Assembly (NCBI GenBank): GCA_018716285.1
Contig: DVKD01000042.1
Span: 1-38,635, forward strand
Direction: 5' to 3'
Length of the DNA: 38,635 nucleotides
DNA from: Candidatus Merdivicinus faecavium
GTDB taxonomy: Bacteria > Bacillota > Clostridia > Oscillospirales > Ruminococcaceae
Below, in pieces: positions 14,876 to 22,773 of the stretch. Every line of letters starts with the position of its first letter. Position 1 is the first letter of the stretch. The translations under genes and the position numbers were made by a program. The notes below the pieces were generated by a model, which was not told the origin of the DNA, did no database searches, and worked only from the letters and a program-made list of their open reading frames with translations.

Positions 14876-15955
14876 ATGGCTAAAAAACGCATTGCTGTGG
14901 TTTTCGGCGGCGCATCTTCGGAATACGAGATTTCCTGCCTTTCGGCCAGCTCTGTGATTGCGAACATTCCCGCTGAGGACTACGAGATCGTCTGCATCGG
15001 CATCACCAAAAAGGGCACCTGGCTCTTTTACCCCGGCGAGTGGGACCTCATCGCGAACGGCGACTGGGAGAAGCACCCCGACTGCTGCCCCTGCATGGTT
15101 TCCCTGGGCAGCGCCAAGAAGGGGATCTACAAGGTGCTCGACGACCAGTCGGTCTCCTTCCTCGCGATCGACTGCTTTTTCCCGGTTCTGCACGGCAAAA
15201 ACGGGGAGGACGGCACCATTCAGGGCCTCTTTGAGATGAGCATGATCCCCTACGTCGGCTGCGACACCTGCTCCTCCGCCATCTGCATGGATAAGGCGTA
15301 CACCCACACCGTCCTCGAAGCGGCCGGTATTCGGATGACCCCCTGGATTCTCTGCCGGCGGTCCGACAAGTTCCGCTCCGAGCAGATCGCCCAGAAGGTA
15401 GTCGACAGCTTCGGCTTCCCCGTCTTTGTCAAGCCCGCCAACGCCGGTTCGTCGGTCGGGGTCTCCAAGGCGAAGGATGAAAACGAGCTCGAGCAGGCCG
15501 TCAAGCTCGCCTTTGTCCATGACGACAAGGTGCTGATCGAAAAGGCGGTCTCCGGCCTCGAGGTGGAGTGCGCCGTTTTGGGAAACACCGAACCGGAGGC
15601 CTCCATCCTGGGCGAGATCACCCCCGCCAACGAGTTTTATGACTATGAGGCCAAGTACGAAAACGAAAACTCCGAGCTGCACATCCCCGCGCGGATCAGC
15701 CAGGAGCTTTCCTACCAGGTCCGCGCCGTCGCGGTCGAAGCCTTCAAGGCGATGGGCTGCACAGGCCTTGCGCGGGTCGATTTCTTTGTAAACCCTGCCA
15801 CCGGGGAAATTACCCTAAACGAGCTTAACACCATGCCCGGCTTTACGAGCATCAGCATGTACCCGAAGCTGTGGGAGGCGACCGGCCTCTCCTACAGCGC
15901 GCTGCTCGACCGCCTCATCACCCTCGCAATGGAAAGGGCTGAAATGAATGGATAA
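14876..15955 (+). CDS. ddl: D-alanine--D-alanine ligase
   Basis: Makes D-Ala-D-Ala for peptidoglycan precursors, using ATP in the cytoplasm. The 359-residue protein opens RIAVVFGGASSEYEIS, has FPVLHGKNGEDGTIQG, the ATP-grasp segment FPVFVKPANAGSSVGVSK and the metal-binding end LARVDFFV and NELNTMPGFTS. The omega loop reads FYDYEAKY; the tyrosine-bearing form is typical of D-Ala-D-Ala rather than D-Ala-D-Lac ligases, so vancomycin-type substitution is not suggested. ATG 14876 is set by AGGAGG 8 nt upstream and by the first strand. It overlaps murI by 8 nt. Confidence 0.96.
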   Translation: MAKKRIAVVFGGASSEYEISCLSASSVIANIPAEDYEIVCIGITKKGTWLFYPGEWDLIANGDWEKHPDCCPCMVSLGSAKKGIYKVLDDQSVSFLAIDCFFPVLHGKNGEDGTIQGLFEMSMIPYVGCDTCSSAICMDKAYTHTVLEAAGIRMTPWILCRRSDKFRSEQIAQKVVDSFGFPVFVKPANAGSSVGVSKAKDENELEQAVKLAFVHDDKVLIEKAVSGLEVECAVLGNTEPEASILGEITPANEFYDYEAKYENENSELHIPARISQELSYQVRAVAVEAFKAMGCTGLARVDFFVNPATGEITLNELNTMPGFTSISMYPKLWEATGLSYSALLDRLITLAMERAEMNG

Positions 15956-16775
15956 CCGTCCCATCGGCGTCCTCGACTCCGGCATGGGGGGCTTAACCGC
16001 CGTGCGGGAACTGCTCCGGGTGCTGCCGCATGAGGATATCGTCTACTTCGGCGACACCGGGCGGGTCCCCTACGGCACCCGGAGCGCCGAGATCGTCACC
16101 CATTACGCCCTGCAGGACATCAACTTCCTGCTCGGGCGGCAGGTGAAGATGGTCATCGCCGCCTGCGGCACCGTCACGACCACCCTCCCCGACAGCCTGG
16201 TGAGGCGGTTCCAGTTCCCCTACACCGGCGTCCTTTCCCCGACGGTGGAGGCGGCGCTCGCCGCCAGCCGCAGCCGGAAGATCGGGGTCATCGCCACCGC
16301 CACCACCATCCGCACCGGGGCCTATGAGCGGGAGCTCAAAAAACGCGACCCGGAAGCAGAGGTCATTTCGGCGGCCTGCCCGCTCTTTGTCCCGCTTGTC
16401 GAAAACGGCTTTGTGGAGCGGGACAACAAGGTGACCCGCCTGGTCGCCGAGCAGTACCTCGCCCCCCTCAAAGAGGCGGGGGTCGACACCCTCATCCTCG
16501 GCTGCACCCATTACCCGGTCATCGCGCCGCTCATCGGCGACGTCATGGGGGGGAAAGTCGCCCTCATCGATTCGGGCAGGGCTGCGGCAGACCATGCGCG
16601 CAGGCTGCTTGCGGAGGAAAACCTCCTTACAGACCGCAAAACGGCGGGGAAATGCAGCTATTTTGTCAGCGACGCGCCGGAGGACTTTGCGCGCAACGCC
16701 TCCATCTTCCTCGGGGAGGGCTTCTGCGGCGAGGTCGCGCGGATCGAGATCACCAATTATCCCGACACGATATGA
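15948..16775 (+). CDS. murI: Glutamate racemase
   Basis: Interconverts L- and D-glutamate to supply D-Glu for peptidoglycan. In 275 residues it shows IGVLDSGMGGLT, the phosphate/carboxylate loop FGDTGRVPYG, the first catalytic Cys73 in IAACGTVTT and the second Cys186 in LGCTHYP. The usual ACNT around Cys73 is ACGT here; the cysteine and threonine are kept, so the enzyme is probably active. It starts inside the end of ddl (8-nt overlap), implying translational coupling of two D-amino-acid wall genes. Confidence 0.95.
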   Translation: MDNRPIGVLDSGMGGLTAVRELLRVLPHEDIVYFGDTGRVPYGTRSAEIVTHYALQDINFLLGRQVKMVIAACGTVTTTLPDSLVRRFQFPYTGVLSPTVEAALAASRSRKIGVIATATTIRTGAYERELKKRDPEAEVISAACPLFVPLVENGFVERDNKVTRLVAEQYLAPLKEAGVDTLILGCTHYPVIAPLIGDVMGGKVALIDSGRAAADHARRLLAEENLLTDRKTAGKCSYFVSDAPEDFARNASIFLGEGFCGEVARIEITNYPDTI

Positions 16776-16788
16776 GAAAGGACGCGCC

Positions 16789-17208
16789 ATGAAACAGGAT
16801 GTCAACATCTCCATCCGCGGCGTCTACACCGCGGAGGAGGAAAGCACGACGACCGAGCTTTTCACCCTCGGGAGCATGTGCAAAAAAAACGGGCACTACT
16901 ATATCACCTACCAGGAGACCGAAACGACCGGCTTTGAGGGCTGCGTCACCACCATGAAGGTGGAGGACGGCCGCGTGACCGTTATCCGCAGAGGGCCGAC
17001 CAGCTCCCACCTCGTTTTGCAGAAGGGAGTCCGCAACGTCGGGCGGTACGACATGATGGGCGGCGCGATGGAGATCGGCGTCTACACAAACGGCCTGGAA
17101 ACGGACCTGCACGACGACGGCGGCAGCCTCAAGCTCCGCTACACGATGGATATGAATTCCAGCTTTTTAAGCGAAAACGAGCTGGAAATATCGGTGACAA
17201 AGGCGTGA
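16789..17208 (+). CDS. DUF1934 (YwiB-like) beta-barrel protein
   Basis: A 139-residue cytoplasmic protein of the DUF1934/YwiB family. The all-beta, lipocalin-like pattern is visible as alternating strands: HYYITYQETE, TTMKVEDGRVTVIRRG, VGRYDMMGGAMEIGVYTNG and SLKLRYTMDMNS. The biochemical role is not established. In Bacillus ywiB sits directly before argS, and the same order occurs here, supporting the assignment. GAAAGGA precedes ATG 16789, 13 nt after murI, and the gap to argS is 46 nt. It is probably part of ddl-murI-DUF1934-argS. Confidence 0.85.
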   Translation: MKQDVNISIRGVYTAEEESTTTELFTLGSMCKKNGHYYITYQETETTGFEGCVTTMKVEDGRVTVIRRGPTSSHLVLQKGVRNVGRYDMMGGAMEIGVYTNGLETDLHDDGGSLKLRYTMDMNSSFLSENELEISVTKA

Positions 17209-17254
17209 CCTGCGCCGAATACAAGGAATGGATTGAAAAGAAAGGAATGGAACA

Positions 17255-18943
17255 ATGGCGAACCCAGTTTTAGACGCGAAAAATGAGTGCCGGGCGCTGC
17301 TTCATGCGGCGCTGGCGGCCTGCATTGAGAAAGGGTTGCTCCCGGAAGGAGATTTCCCGGAGTATGTGGTGGAGATCCCGGGTGACGCGGCCCACGGCGA
17401 TTTTGCAGCCAACGCCGCGATGGTGTCGGCCCGCGCCTTCCGCAAGGCGCCGAAGATGATCGCCGACGCGCTGGTTTCCGAGATGGCGCTGGACGGCAGC
17501 TCCTTTGCCAAGGTCGAGGTCGCCGGCCCCGGCTTCATCAACTTTACCCTCGCCCCCGGCTGGTTTGCCCGCGCGGTGAAAAGCGTGCTGGAAGAGGGGG
17601 AAAACTACGGCCGCACCGATTTCGGCGCAGGGAAGAAGGTGCTCGTCGAATTCGTCTCGGCCAACCCCACCGGCCCGATGCACATCGGCAACGCGCGGGG
17701 CGGCGCCCTGGGCGACGGCATCGCCTCTGTCCTCGACTGGGCAGGCTACAAAGCGGACCGGGAGTTTTACGTCAACGACGCCGGCAACCAGATCAACAAG
17801 TTCGCCCTCTCCCTCGACCTGCGCTACCAGCAGATTTATAAAGAAGGCGTCGAGATGCCCGAGGACAGCTACCACGGGCAGGATATCATCGACCACGCAA
17901 ACAATTTCGCCGCCATCCACGGGGACAAGTACATGCACGCCTCCGAGGAGGAGCGCCGTCAGGCGCTGGTCGCATACGCTCTGCCTTTGAACATTGAGGG
18001 GCTGGAGCGCGACCTCGCCAAGTACCGCATCCGCTACGACCGGTGGTTCCGGGAATCCGCCCTCCACGCCGACGGCTCTGTCATGAAGGTGGTGGAGCTT
18101 CTCAAAGAGAAGGGCCACACCTACGAGCAGGAGGGCGCTGTCTGGTTCAAGGCGACCGACTTCGGCGCGGACAAGGATTTTGTGCTGGTGCGCTCGAACG
18201 GCGTGCCGACCTATGTGGTGCCGGACATCGCCTACCACTACGGCAAGCTGGTCACCCGCGGCTACGACAAGGCGATCGACGTGCTGGGCGCCGACCATCA
18301 CGGCTATGTGCCCCGCCTGAAGGCGGCGCTGCAGGCTTTGGGCGTCGACCCGAACCGGCTGGACGTGGTGCTGATGCAGATGGTGCGGCTCATCCGGGAC
18401 GGCGAGGTCGTCAAGGCGAGCAAGCGCTCCGGCAAGGCGATCACCCTGGTCACCCTCCTCGACGAGGTGCCGATCGACGCGGCGCGGTTCTACTTTAACC
18501 TGCGGGAAGCCAACTCCCAGTTTGACTTTGACCTGGATCTGGCGGTCGAGCAGTCGAGCCAGAACCCGGTCTACTACGTGCAGTACGCCCACGCCCGGAT
18601 CTGCTCCATCCTCAAAAAGATGGACGCGGAGAAGGTCGCGATGCGGGAAGCGTCCGAGGCGGAGCTCTGCGCCTTAAACACCCCCGAGGAGCTGGCCCTC
18701 ATCCGGCACATCGCCCGGTTCCCCTCTGAGATCATTGAGGCAGCCAAGGCTTACGATCCGGCCAAGATGACCCGCTACGCCCTCGATCTGGCCACCCTTT
18801 TCCACAAGTTCTACACCGCCTGCAAGGTGTTCGGTGAGGAGGAGGCGCTGATGCAGGCGCGGCTCTCCCTCTGTGTGGCGGCCAAGACGGTTCTCGAGAA
18901 CGTCCTCTCCATTCTCAAGATCGACGCCCCCGAAACCATGTAG
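17255..18943 (+). CDS. argS: Arginyl-tRNA synthetase
   Basis: A class I aminoacyl-tRNA synthetase charging tRNA-Arg. In 562 residues it has the N-terminal additional domain, the HIGH signature as ANPTGPMHIGNARGG, NDAGNQINKFALS, the KMSKS-equivalent KASKRSGKAI and the DALR anticodon domain ending in LSILKIDAPETM, where the invariant terminal methionine fits ArgRS. AAAGGAATGG precedes ATG 17255. The stop codon overlaps the first copy of a GC-rich 17-bp repeat. Confidence 0.97.
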   Translation: MANPVLDAKNECRALLHAALAACIEKGLLPEGDFPEYVVEIPGDAAHGDFAANAAMVSARAFRKAPKMIADALVSEMALDGSSFAKVEVAGPGFINFTLAPGWFARAVKSVLEEGENYGRTDFGAGKKVLVEFVSANPTGPMHIGNARGGALGDGIASVLDWAGYKADREFYVNDAGNQINKFALSLDLRYQQIYKEGVEMPEDSYHGQDIIDHANNFAAIHGDKYMHASEEERRQALVAYALPLNIEGLERDLAKYRIRYDRWFRESALHADGSVMKVVELLKEKGHTYEQEGAVWFKATDFGADKDFVLVRSNGVPTYVVPDIAYHYGKLVTRGYDKAIDVLGADHHGYVPRLKAALQALGVDPNRLDVVLMQMVRLIRDGEVVKASKRSGKAITLVTLLDEVPIDAARFYFNLREANSQFDFDLDLAVEQSSQNPVYYVQYAHARICSILKKMDAEKVAMREASEAELCALNTPEELALIRHIARFPSEIIEAAKAYDPAKMTRYALDLATLFHKFYTACKVFGEEEALMQARLSLCVAAKTVLENVLSILKIDAPETM

Positions 18944-18990
18944 CGCGTGACCGCGCGGGACAGGTCGCCGCGGGCGCGTGACCGCGCGGG
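18943..18990. repeat. Two 17-bp direct repeats, each a hairpin, after argS
   Basis: GCGCGTGACCGCGCGGG occurs at 18943-18959 and 18974-18990, 31 bp apart. Each copy folds as GCGCG-TGAC-CGCGC. The first copy begins with the last base of the argS stop. A further hairpin (18996-19013, GGCTGGC with GCCAGCC) follows. None has a T-tract, so classical termination is not indicated. Nothing else is seen in 18944-19127. Confidence 0.6.
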
Positions 18991-19127
18991 GCTTCGGCTG
19001 GCACGCGCCAGCCTGCGTCGGCGCAATTGCAGGGGCATTCATCCGTTTTTGGCGGCTGAATCCTGTGTTCGCCCGCGAATCTGTCTCCCCACAGGAATTT
19101 CATCATCAAAATAAGGAGCGATCCCTC

Positions 19128-20222
19128 ATGAAATTAGGCATGGTGGGTCTGCCGAACGTCGGCAAGAGCACCCTTTTCAACGCGCTGACCAACGCCGGCG
19201 CGGAATCCGCCAACTACCCCTTCTGCACCATCGAGCCCAACGTCGGCGTCGTTTCGGTGCCGGATGAGCGGCTCGACAAGCTCGCTGAAATGTACCACCC
19301 GAAAAAATTCACCCCCGCTGTCCTCGAATTCATGGATATCGCGGGCCTGGTCAAGGGCGCCTCCAAGGGCGAGGGCCTCGGCAACAAGTTCCTCGCCGAC
19401 ATTCGGGAGGCCGACGCCATCGTCCACGTCGTCCGCTGCTTTGAGGATCCCGACGTCATCCACGTCGACGGGAGCATCGGCGCGGCGCGGGACATCGAGA
19501 CCATCAATCTCGAGCTCATCTTCGCCGATATGGAGATGCTCGAGCGCCGCATTGCCAAGACCCAGAAGATGGTTCGGGCGGACAAGAAATATGCCGCCGA
19601 GCTCGCCTGCCTCGAGCGGCTGATGGCCCACCTCGAGGAGGGCAAATCGGCCCGCAGCTTTGACTGCACCGACGAGGAGAAGGAGATGCTCTCCTCCTCG
19701 CCCTTCCTGTCCAACAAGCCGGTCATCTACGCCGCCAACCTCTGCGAGGAGGACTTCACCGGCGGGTATGAGAACAACCCCCACTTCCAGGCGGTGCAGA
19801 AGATCGCCGCCGAGGAGCACGCGGCGGTGCTGCCCATCTGCGCCAAGATCGAGGAGGAGATCGCCGACATGCCCGACGAGGACAAGCAGATGTTCCTCGC
19901 CGACCTGGGACTCCAGGAGAGCGGCCTCAACCGCATCATAAAGGAAGGCTACGCCCTTCTGGGCTACATCTCCTTCCTGACCGCCGGCGAGCCGGAGGTG
20001 CGGGCCTGGACCATCACAAAGGGGACGAAAGCCCCCCAGGCCGCCGGCAAGATCCACACCGACTTCGAGCGCGGCTTTATCCGGGCGGAAGTTGTGGCCT
20101 TCGACGACCTGATGGCCTGCGGCTCGATGGCGGCCGCCAAGGAAAAGGGCCTGGTCCGGCTGGAAGGCAAGGACTATGTGATGCAGGACGGCGACATCGT
20201 GCTGTTCCGCTTCAACGTCTGA
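19128..20222 (+). CDS. ychF: Redox-regulated ATPase/GTPase YchF
   Basis: A universally conserved Obg-type P-loop protein, known in other bacteria to prefer ATP and to interact with ribosomes. Its 364 residues include GLPNVGKSTLF (G1), VMDIAGLV-like FMDIAGLVKG (G3), the coiled-coil region around LERRIAKTQKMVRADKKYAAELACLE and the C-terminal TGS domain ending GDIVLFRFNV. AAGGAG lies upstream of ATG 19128. A strong terminator follows, so it is probably the last gene of its unit. Confidence 0.96.
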   Translation: MKLGMVGLPNVGKSTLFNALTNAGAESANYPFCTIEPNVGVVSVPDERLDKLAEMYHPKKFTPAVLEFMDIAGLVKGASKGEGLGNKFLADIREADAIVHVVRCFEDPDVIHVDGSIGAARDIETINLELIFADMEMLERRIAKTQKMVRADKKYAAELACLERLMAHLEEGKSARSFDCTDEEKEMLSSSPFLSNKPVIYAANLCEEDFTGGYENNPHFQAVQKIAAEEHAAVLPICAKIEEEIADMPDEDKQMFLADLGLQESGLNRIIKEGYALLGYISFLTAGEPEVRAWTITKGTKAPQAAGKIHTDFERGFIRAEVVAFDDLMACGSMAAAKEKGLVRLEGKDYVMQDGDIVLFRFNV

Positions 20223-20237
20223 TCGCGATATGCAGCA

Positions 20238-20270
20238 GGCACAGAGGAAAAACCTCTGTGCCTTTTCTTT
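20238..20270 (+). terminator. Rho-independent terminator after ychF
   Basis: GGCACAGAGG and CCTCTGTGCC form a perfect 10-bp stem with an AAAAA loop followed by TTTTCTTT. A TTGACA follows at 20281-20286 but has no good -10 partner. Confidence 0.92.
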
Positions 20271-20334
20271 ATCAAATCTCTTGACATTTTTGCCGGAATA
20301 TTGTAACCTGAAATCAGGAAAAGGAGGCGAGCGT

Positions 20335-21942
20335 ATGAAAAAATTGTCTGTTTCACCCAAAAGCAGATCCCTGCTCCTGTCCGGCGTCGCCCTGCTGGCG
20401 GTTGCTGTGGCCGGCGGCTTCTTCCTTGGGATCCCGGCTGTGCAGGGGCTGCTCATGAGCTTTAAAGACTACCTTAGATATCCGGATGCGGACAGCCTGT
20501 GGACCAACCTGCGGGAAAGCCCGTGGGTGGGGCTTGCAAACTACCGGACGCTGTTTGCCACCCAGGATGTCGGGCTGCTGGCCGGGAACAGCCTGCTTTT
20601 CGGGCTTTTGAGCGGCATCCCGGCGGTGCTGGCGGGCGGCGCGCTCGGCTTTGCGCTGGGGAAGGTCTCGCCGGCGGGGAAGCGCTCCGCGGCGCTGCTC
20701 GGGTGCTGCCTGCTGCCGCTCTTTTTGCCGGAACAGCTGTACGCCTTCGCGCTGCAGTCCGGGTCGGAGCTGGAAATGGCGGTGGGCCCGGAGGCAGCCC
20801 GGCTGCTCACGATCGCCTTCTCCGGCATCCGGCGGTTCTGCTTTACCGTCTTTTTGAGCGGCGCCTGCGCCCTTGCCGACAGGAGCCGGGGGATTGCGCC
20901 GGGGCGGGCGTCCCTGATGGGGACGGGGGCGGTTTTCGCCATGCTGCTCTCCCGGGCGTTTACCCCGCCCGCCCTCAATCTCCTGCTCCAGGAGAGCTAT
21001 CAGCAGCAGGAGTATCATGAGCTCTTCGCCACGCTGGACCTTTACCATTTCCGGATGCTCTTTGCTCCTTTCACGTTTCTGGACGGGGTCGGTCCCGGCG
21101 TCGCCGGGGTGGAGCTCAAATGGCTGCTGCAGCTGCCGGGCCTGCTGCTCGGCGTTATCCTCCTGCTTTTGCTGTTCAAAAAACAGGCGGCAGCGCCCCG
21201 GCAGGCGGCGGGGAAGGGCAGCCCGGTCCCCGCTTTGGCGGTGGGCGCGCTTTGCTGCGCGGCGGCGCTGGCGGGACTGGGGTATGTGATGACGCTGGAT
21301 CCCGGCTTTCTGGAGCCGAAGGAGCGGCTGTTCGAGTCCTTCGGGGCTTCGCTGCTCGCTTTGGCGGTTTCCGGCGCGCTGTTCGGGGCGCTGCTGGCGC
21401 TCTTCCTGCTGGTGTGTTACCGGCTCCCCGCCGCGGGGGGATGTTTGGCGCTGGTGCTGTTCTCCCTGCCGCAGAATCTGGCGGAGCTCATCTTTTTCTA
21501 CCCGTATCTTTTTGGCGAGAACGATCTGCTCGCGGCGGGGGTGTGGAGCTGCTGGGACGGGCTGGCGCTCCTTGTGCCGCTGGCGGTTGTGGGCGGGCTG
21601 CTGCGCGGGGAAAAGGGCGGGCTTGCGGGGTGGCTGAAGCGGATGCTGCCCTTTGCGCTGCTGTTTTTCGGGCTGTTCCTCGCTGCGAGCTGGGGCGGCG
21701 TGCTGGATAAGTGGATGACCAATTTGGACAATTATCCCCTGCCCCTTTTGCTGCGGAAATGGCAGAATCAAAGCAGATGGCTTGCTGCCTCCCCGAACGC
21801 GCTCATGCTGTCGTCCTGGGAGCCGCTCACCGGCGGGATTACGGATTTCCTGCTGCTCTACGGCGGCGCCCCGCTCCTCATCGGGGCGGCGTGCATCGCG
21901 CTGTTTGCCCTGCTCTTCCCGAAGGGGGAGACGGATTCGTAA
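20335..21942 (+). CDS. Polytopic membrane protein resembling a fused, degenerate LplB-LplC sugar permease
   Basis: A 535-residue integral membrane protein with many hydrophobic helices. The N-terminal half begins like CUT1 sugar permeases of the LplB type: GIPAVQGLLMSFKDY, then SPWVGLANYRTLFA. The C-terminal half ends like LplC: GWLKRMLPFALLFF and DNYPLPLLLRKW. Total length is about two permeases. The EAA---G loops that dock the ATPase are not recognisable in either half, and no sugar-binding protein or ATPase is adjacent. A diverged fusion used for something other than ATP-driven import is inferred; a new membrane family is the alternative. AAAAGGAGG precedes ATG 20335, and a strong terminator follows. 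Confidence 0.75.
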   Translation: MKKLSVSPKSRSLLLSGVALLAVAVAGGFFLGIPAVQGLLMSFKDYLRYPDADSLWTNLRESPWVGLANYRTLFATQDVGLLAGNSLLFGLLSGIPAVLAGGALGFALGKVSPAGKRSAALLGCCLLPLFLPEQLYAFALQSGSELEMAVGPEAARLLTIAFSGIRRFCFTVFLSGACALADRSRGIAPGRASLMGTGAVFAMLLSRAFTPPALNLLLQESYQQQEYHELFATLDLYHFRMLFAPFTFLDGVGPGVAGVELKWLLQLPGLLLGVILLLLLFKKQAAAPRQAAGKGSPVPALAVGALCCAAALAGLGYVMTLDPGFLEPKERLFESFGASLLALAVSGALFGALLALFLLVCYRLPAAGGCLALVLFSLPQNLAELIFFYPYLFGENDLLAAGVWSCWDGLALLVPLAVVGGLLRGEKGGLAGWLKRMLPFALLFFGLFLAASWGGVLDKWMTNLDNYPLPLLLRKWQNQSRWLAASPNALMLSSWEPLTGGITDFLLLYGGAPLLIGAACIALFALLFPKGETDS

Positions 21943-21947
21943 AGGAG

Positions 21948-21984
21948 CCGCCCCTGCCGGATAAGCCGGCGGGGGCGGTTTTTT
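21948..21984 (+). terminator. Rho-independent terminator after the fused permease-like gene
   Basis: A 13-bp stem with one G-T wobble (21948-21960 with 21966-21978), loop ATAAG, followed by six Ts. Confidence 0.92.
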
Positions 21985-22004
21985 GGGACTCAACGATGCG
22001 TTTG

Positions 22005-22033
22005 TTGCTTTTTTGCAGCGTTTGCGGTATGAT
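22005..22033 (+). promoter_or_regulatory. Predicted promoter for the HTH-deleted regulator-like gene
   Basis: TTGCTT (22005-22010), 17-bp spacer, TATGAT (22028-22033), 33 nt before ATG 22066. Confidence 0.6.
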
Positions 22034-22065
22034 CGAGGTAGATCGAGAGCGAAAGAAGGGCTCAT

Positions 22066-22773
22066 ATGGATTTGCAAAAAAGCGGCAGACTGATTGCGGC
22101 CCTCCGCAAGGAGCGCGGCGCGGGATTCCCGGACATCAGCCTGTTGGTGAAGCTGAGCGGGCTGCTCGGCGTGAGCGTCGAGGAGTTGATCCAGGGGGAA
22201 CGTGCGCCGGCGCGGACGGAAGCTCCGGCGGAGGACCGGGCCCCGGCGGCCCTTCTGGAGCAGACGGTCAACGGATACCGGGATATCCAGAAACGGCGCT
22301 GGCGGAAGTGGCTGTTTGGCGTTTTGGCCGGAATGGCCGTTCTGGCGCTGGGGTTTTTGACGGCCGGGGAGCTGCTGCACTGGAACACTGTGACCTTCTC
22401 CGGTTTGGCGACCCGGTATCAGGCGGCGCGGCTGCTGAGCGCCGTTGCGGACGGCGACCTCGCCGGAGCGAACGCCCTGTTATACCCAAACCCAAGCAGC
22501 CCGACCCCGCTCGAGGAGGGCTGCCGGGCGCTGGAGGAGGCGGGGGTGCAGATCGCGGCGCGCCATTTTGGCGGATACTATTTTAACGGCGCGGATTTCG
22601 CGGTCGACTACCGGCTGGAGATCCGGTGCGGCGGGGAGGAGTATCTCTTTTGGGTCAGCTTTATCGAGCAGAACGGGAAAATTTCCGGGATGTCGCCCAG
22701 CTATTCGCTGGAAAATCCTCCGCCCGCCGGGGCGCTCGCAGCCCTGAAAGCCGTGTTCCGGCATCCTCAGTAG
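22066..22773 (+). CDS. Membrane-anchored XRE-type protein with the helix-turn-helix core missing
   Basis: A 235-residue protein. It opens MDLQKSGRLIAALRKERG and then goes straight to AGFPDISLLVKLSGLLGVSVEELIQGE. In the common XRE layout these two blocks flank about 20-26 residues (helices 2 and 3, ending near the KAVSKWERG type of sequence); here they are absent. The frame stays open, so the change is an in-frame loss. After a linker come a membrane helix (about residues 83-103) and a 130-residue C-terminal domain with NTF2-like character (ARLLSAVADGDLAGANALL, YRLEIRCGGEEYLFWVSF). It probably no longer binds DNA in the usual way. It has its own promoter and overlaps the end of the convergent DUF3048 gene by 7 nt. 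Confidence 0.8.
   Translation: MDLQKSGRLIAALRKERGAGFPDISLLVKLSGLLGVSVEELIQGERAPARTEAPAEDRAPAALLEQTVNGYRDIQKRRWRKWLFGVLAGMAVLALGFLTAGELLHWNTVTFSGLATRYQAARLLSAVADGDLAGANALLYPNPSSPTPLEEGCRALEEAGVQIAARHFGGYYFNGADFAVDYRLEIRCGGEEYLFWVSFIEQNGKISGMSPSYSLENPPPAGALAALKAVFRHPQ

Noticed and set aside
15948-16775. Glutamate racemase as inactive because ACNT is ACGT
   Set aside because: Both catalytic cysteines and the neighbouring threonine are present and all other motifs are intact. The change looks like a tolerated variant.
20281-20309. TTGACA as promoter of the fused permease-like gene
   Set aside because: The -35 is perfect, but the hexamer at 17 bp is TAACCT and neighbouring spacings are no better, so it was not listed as a feature.
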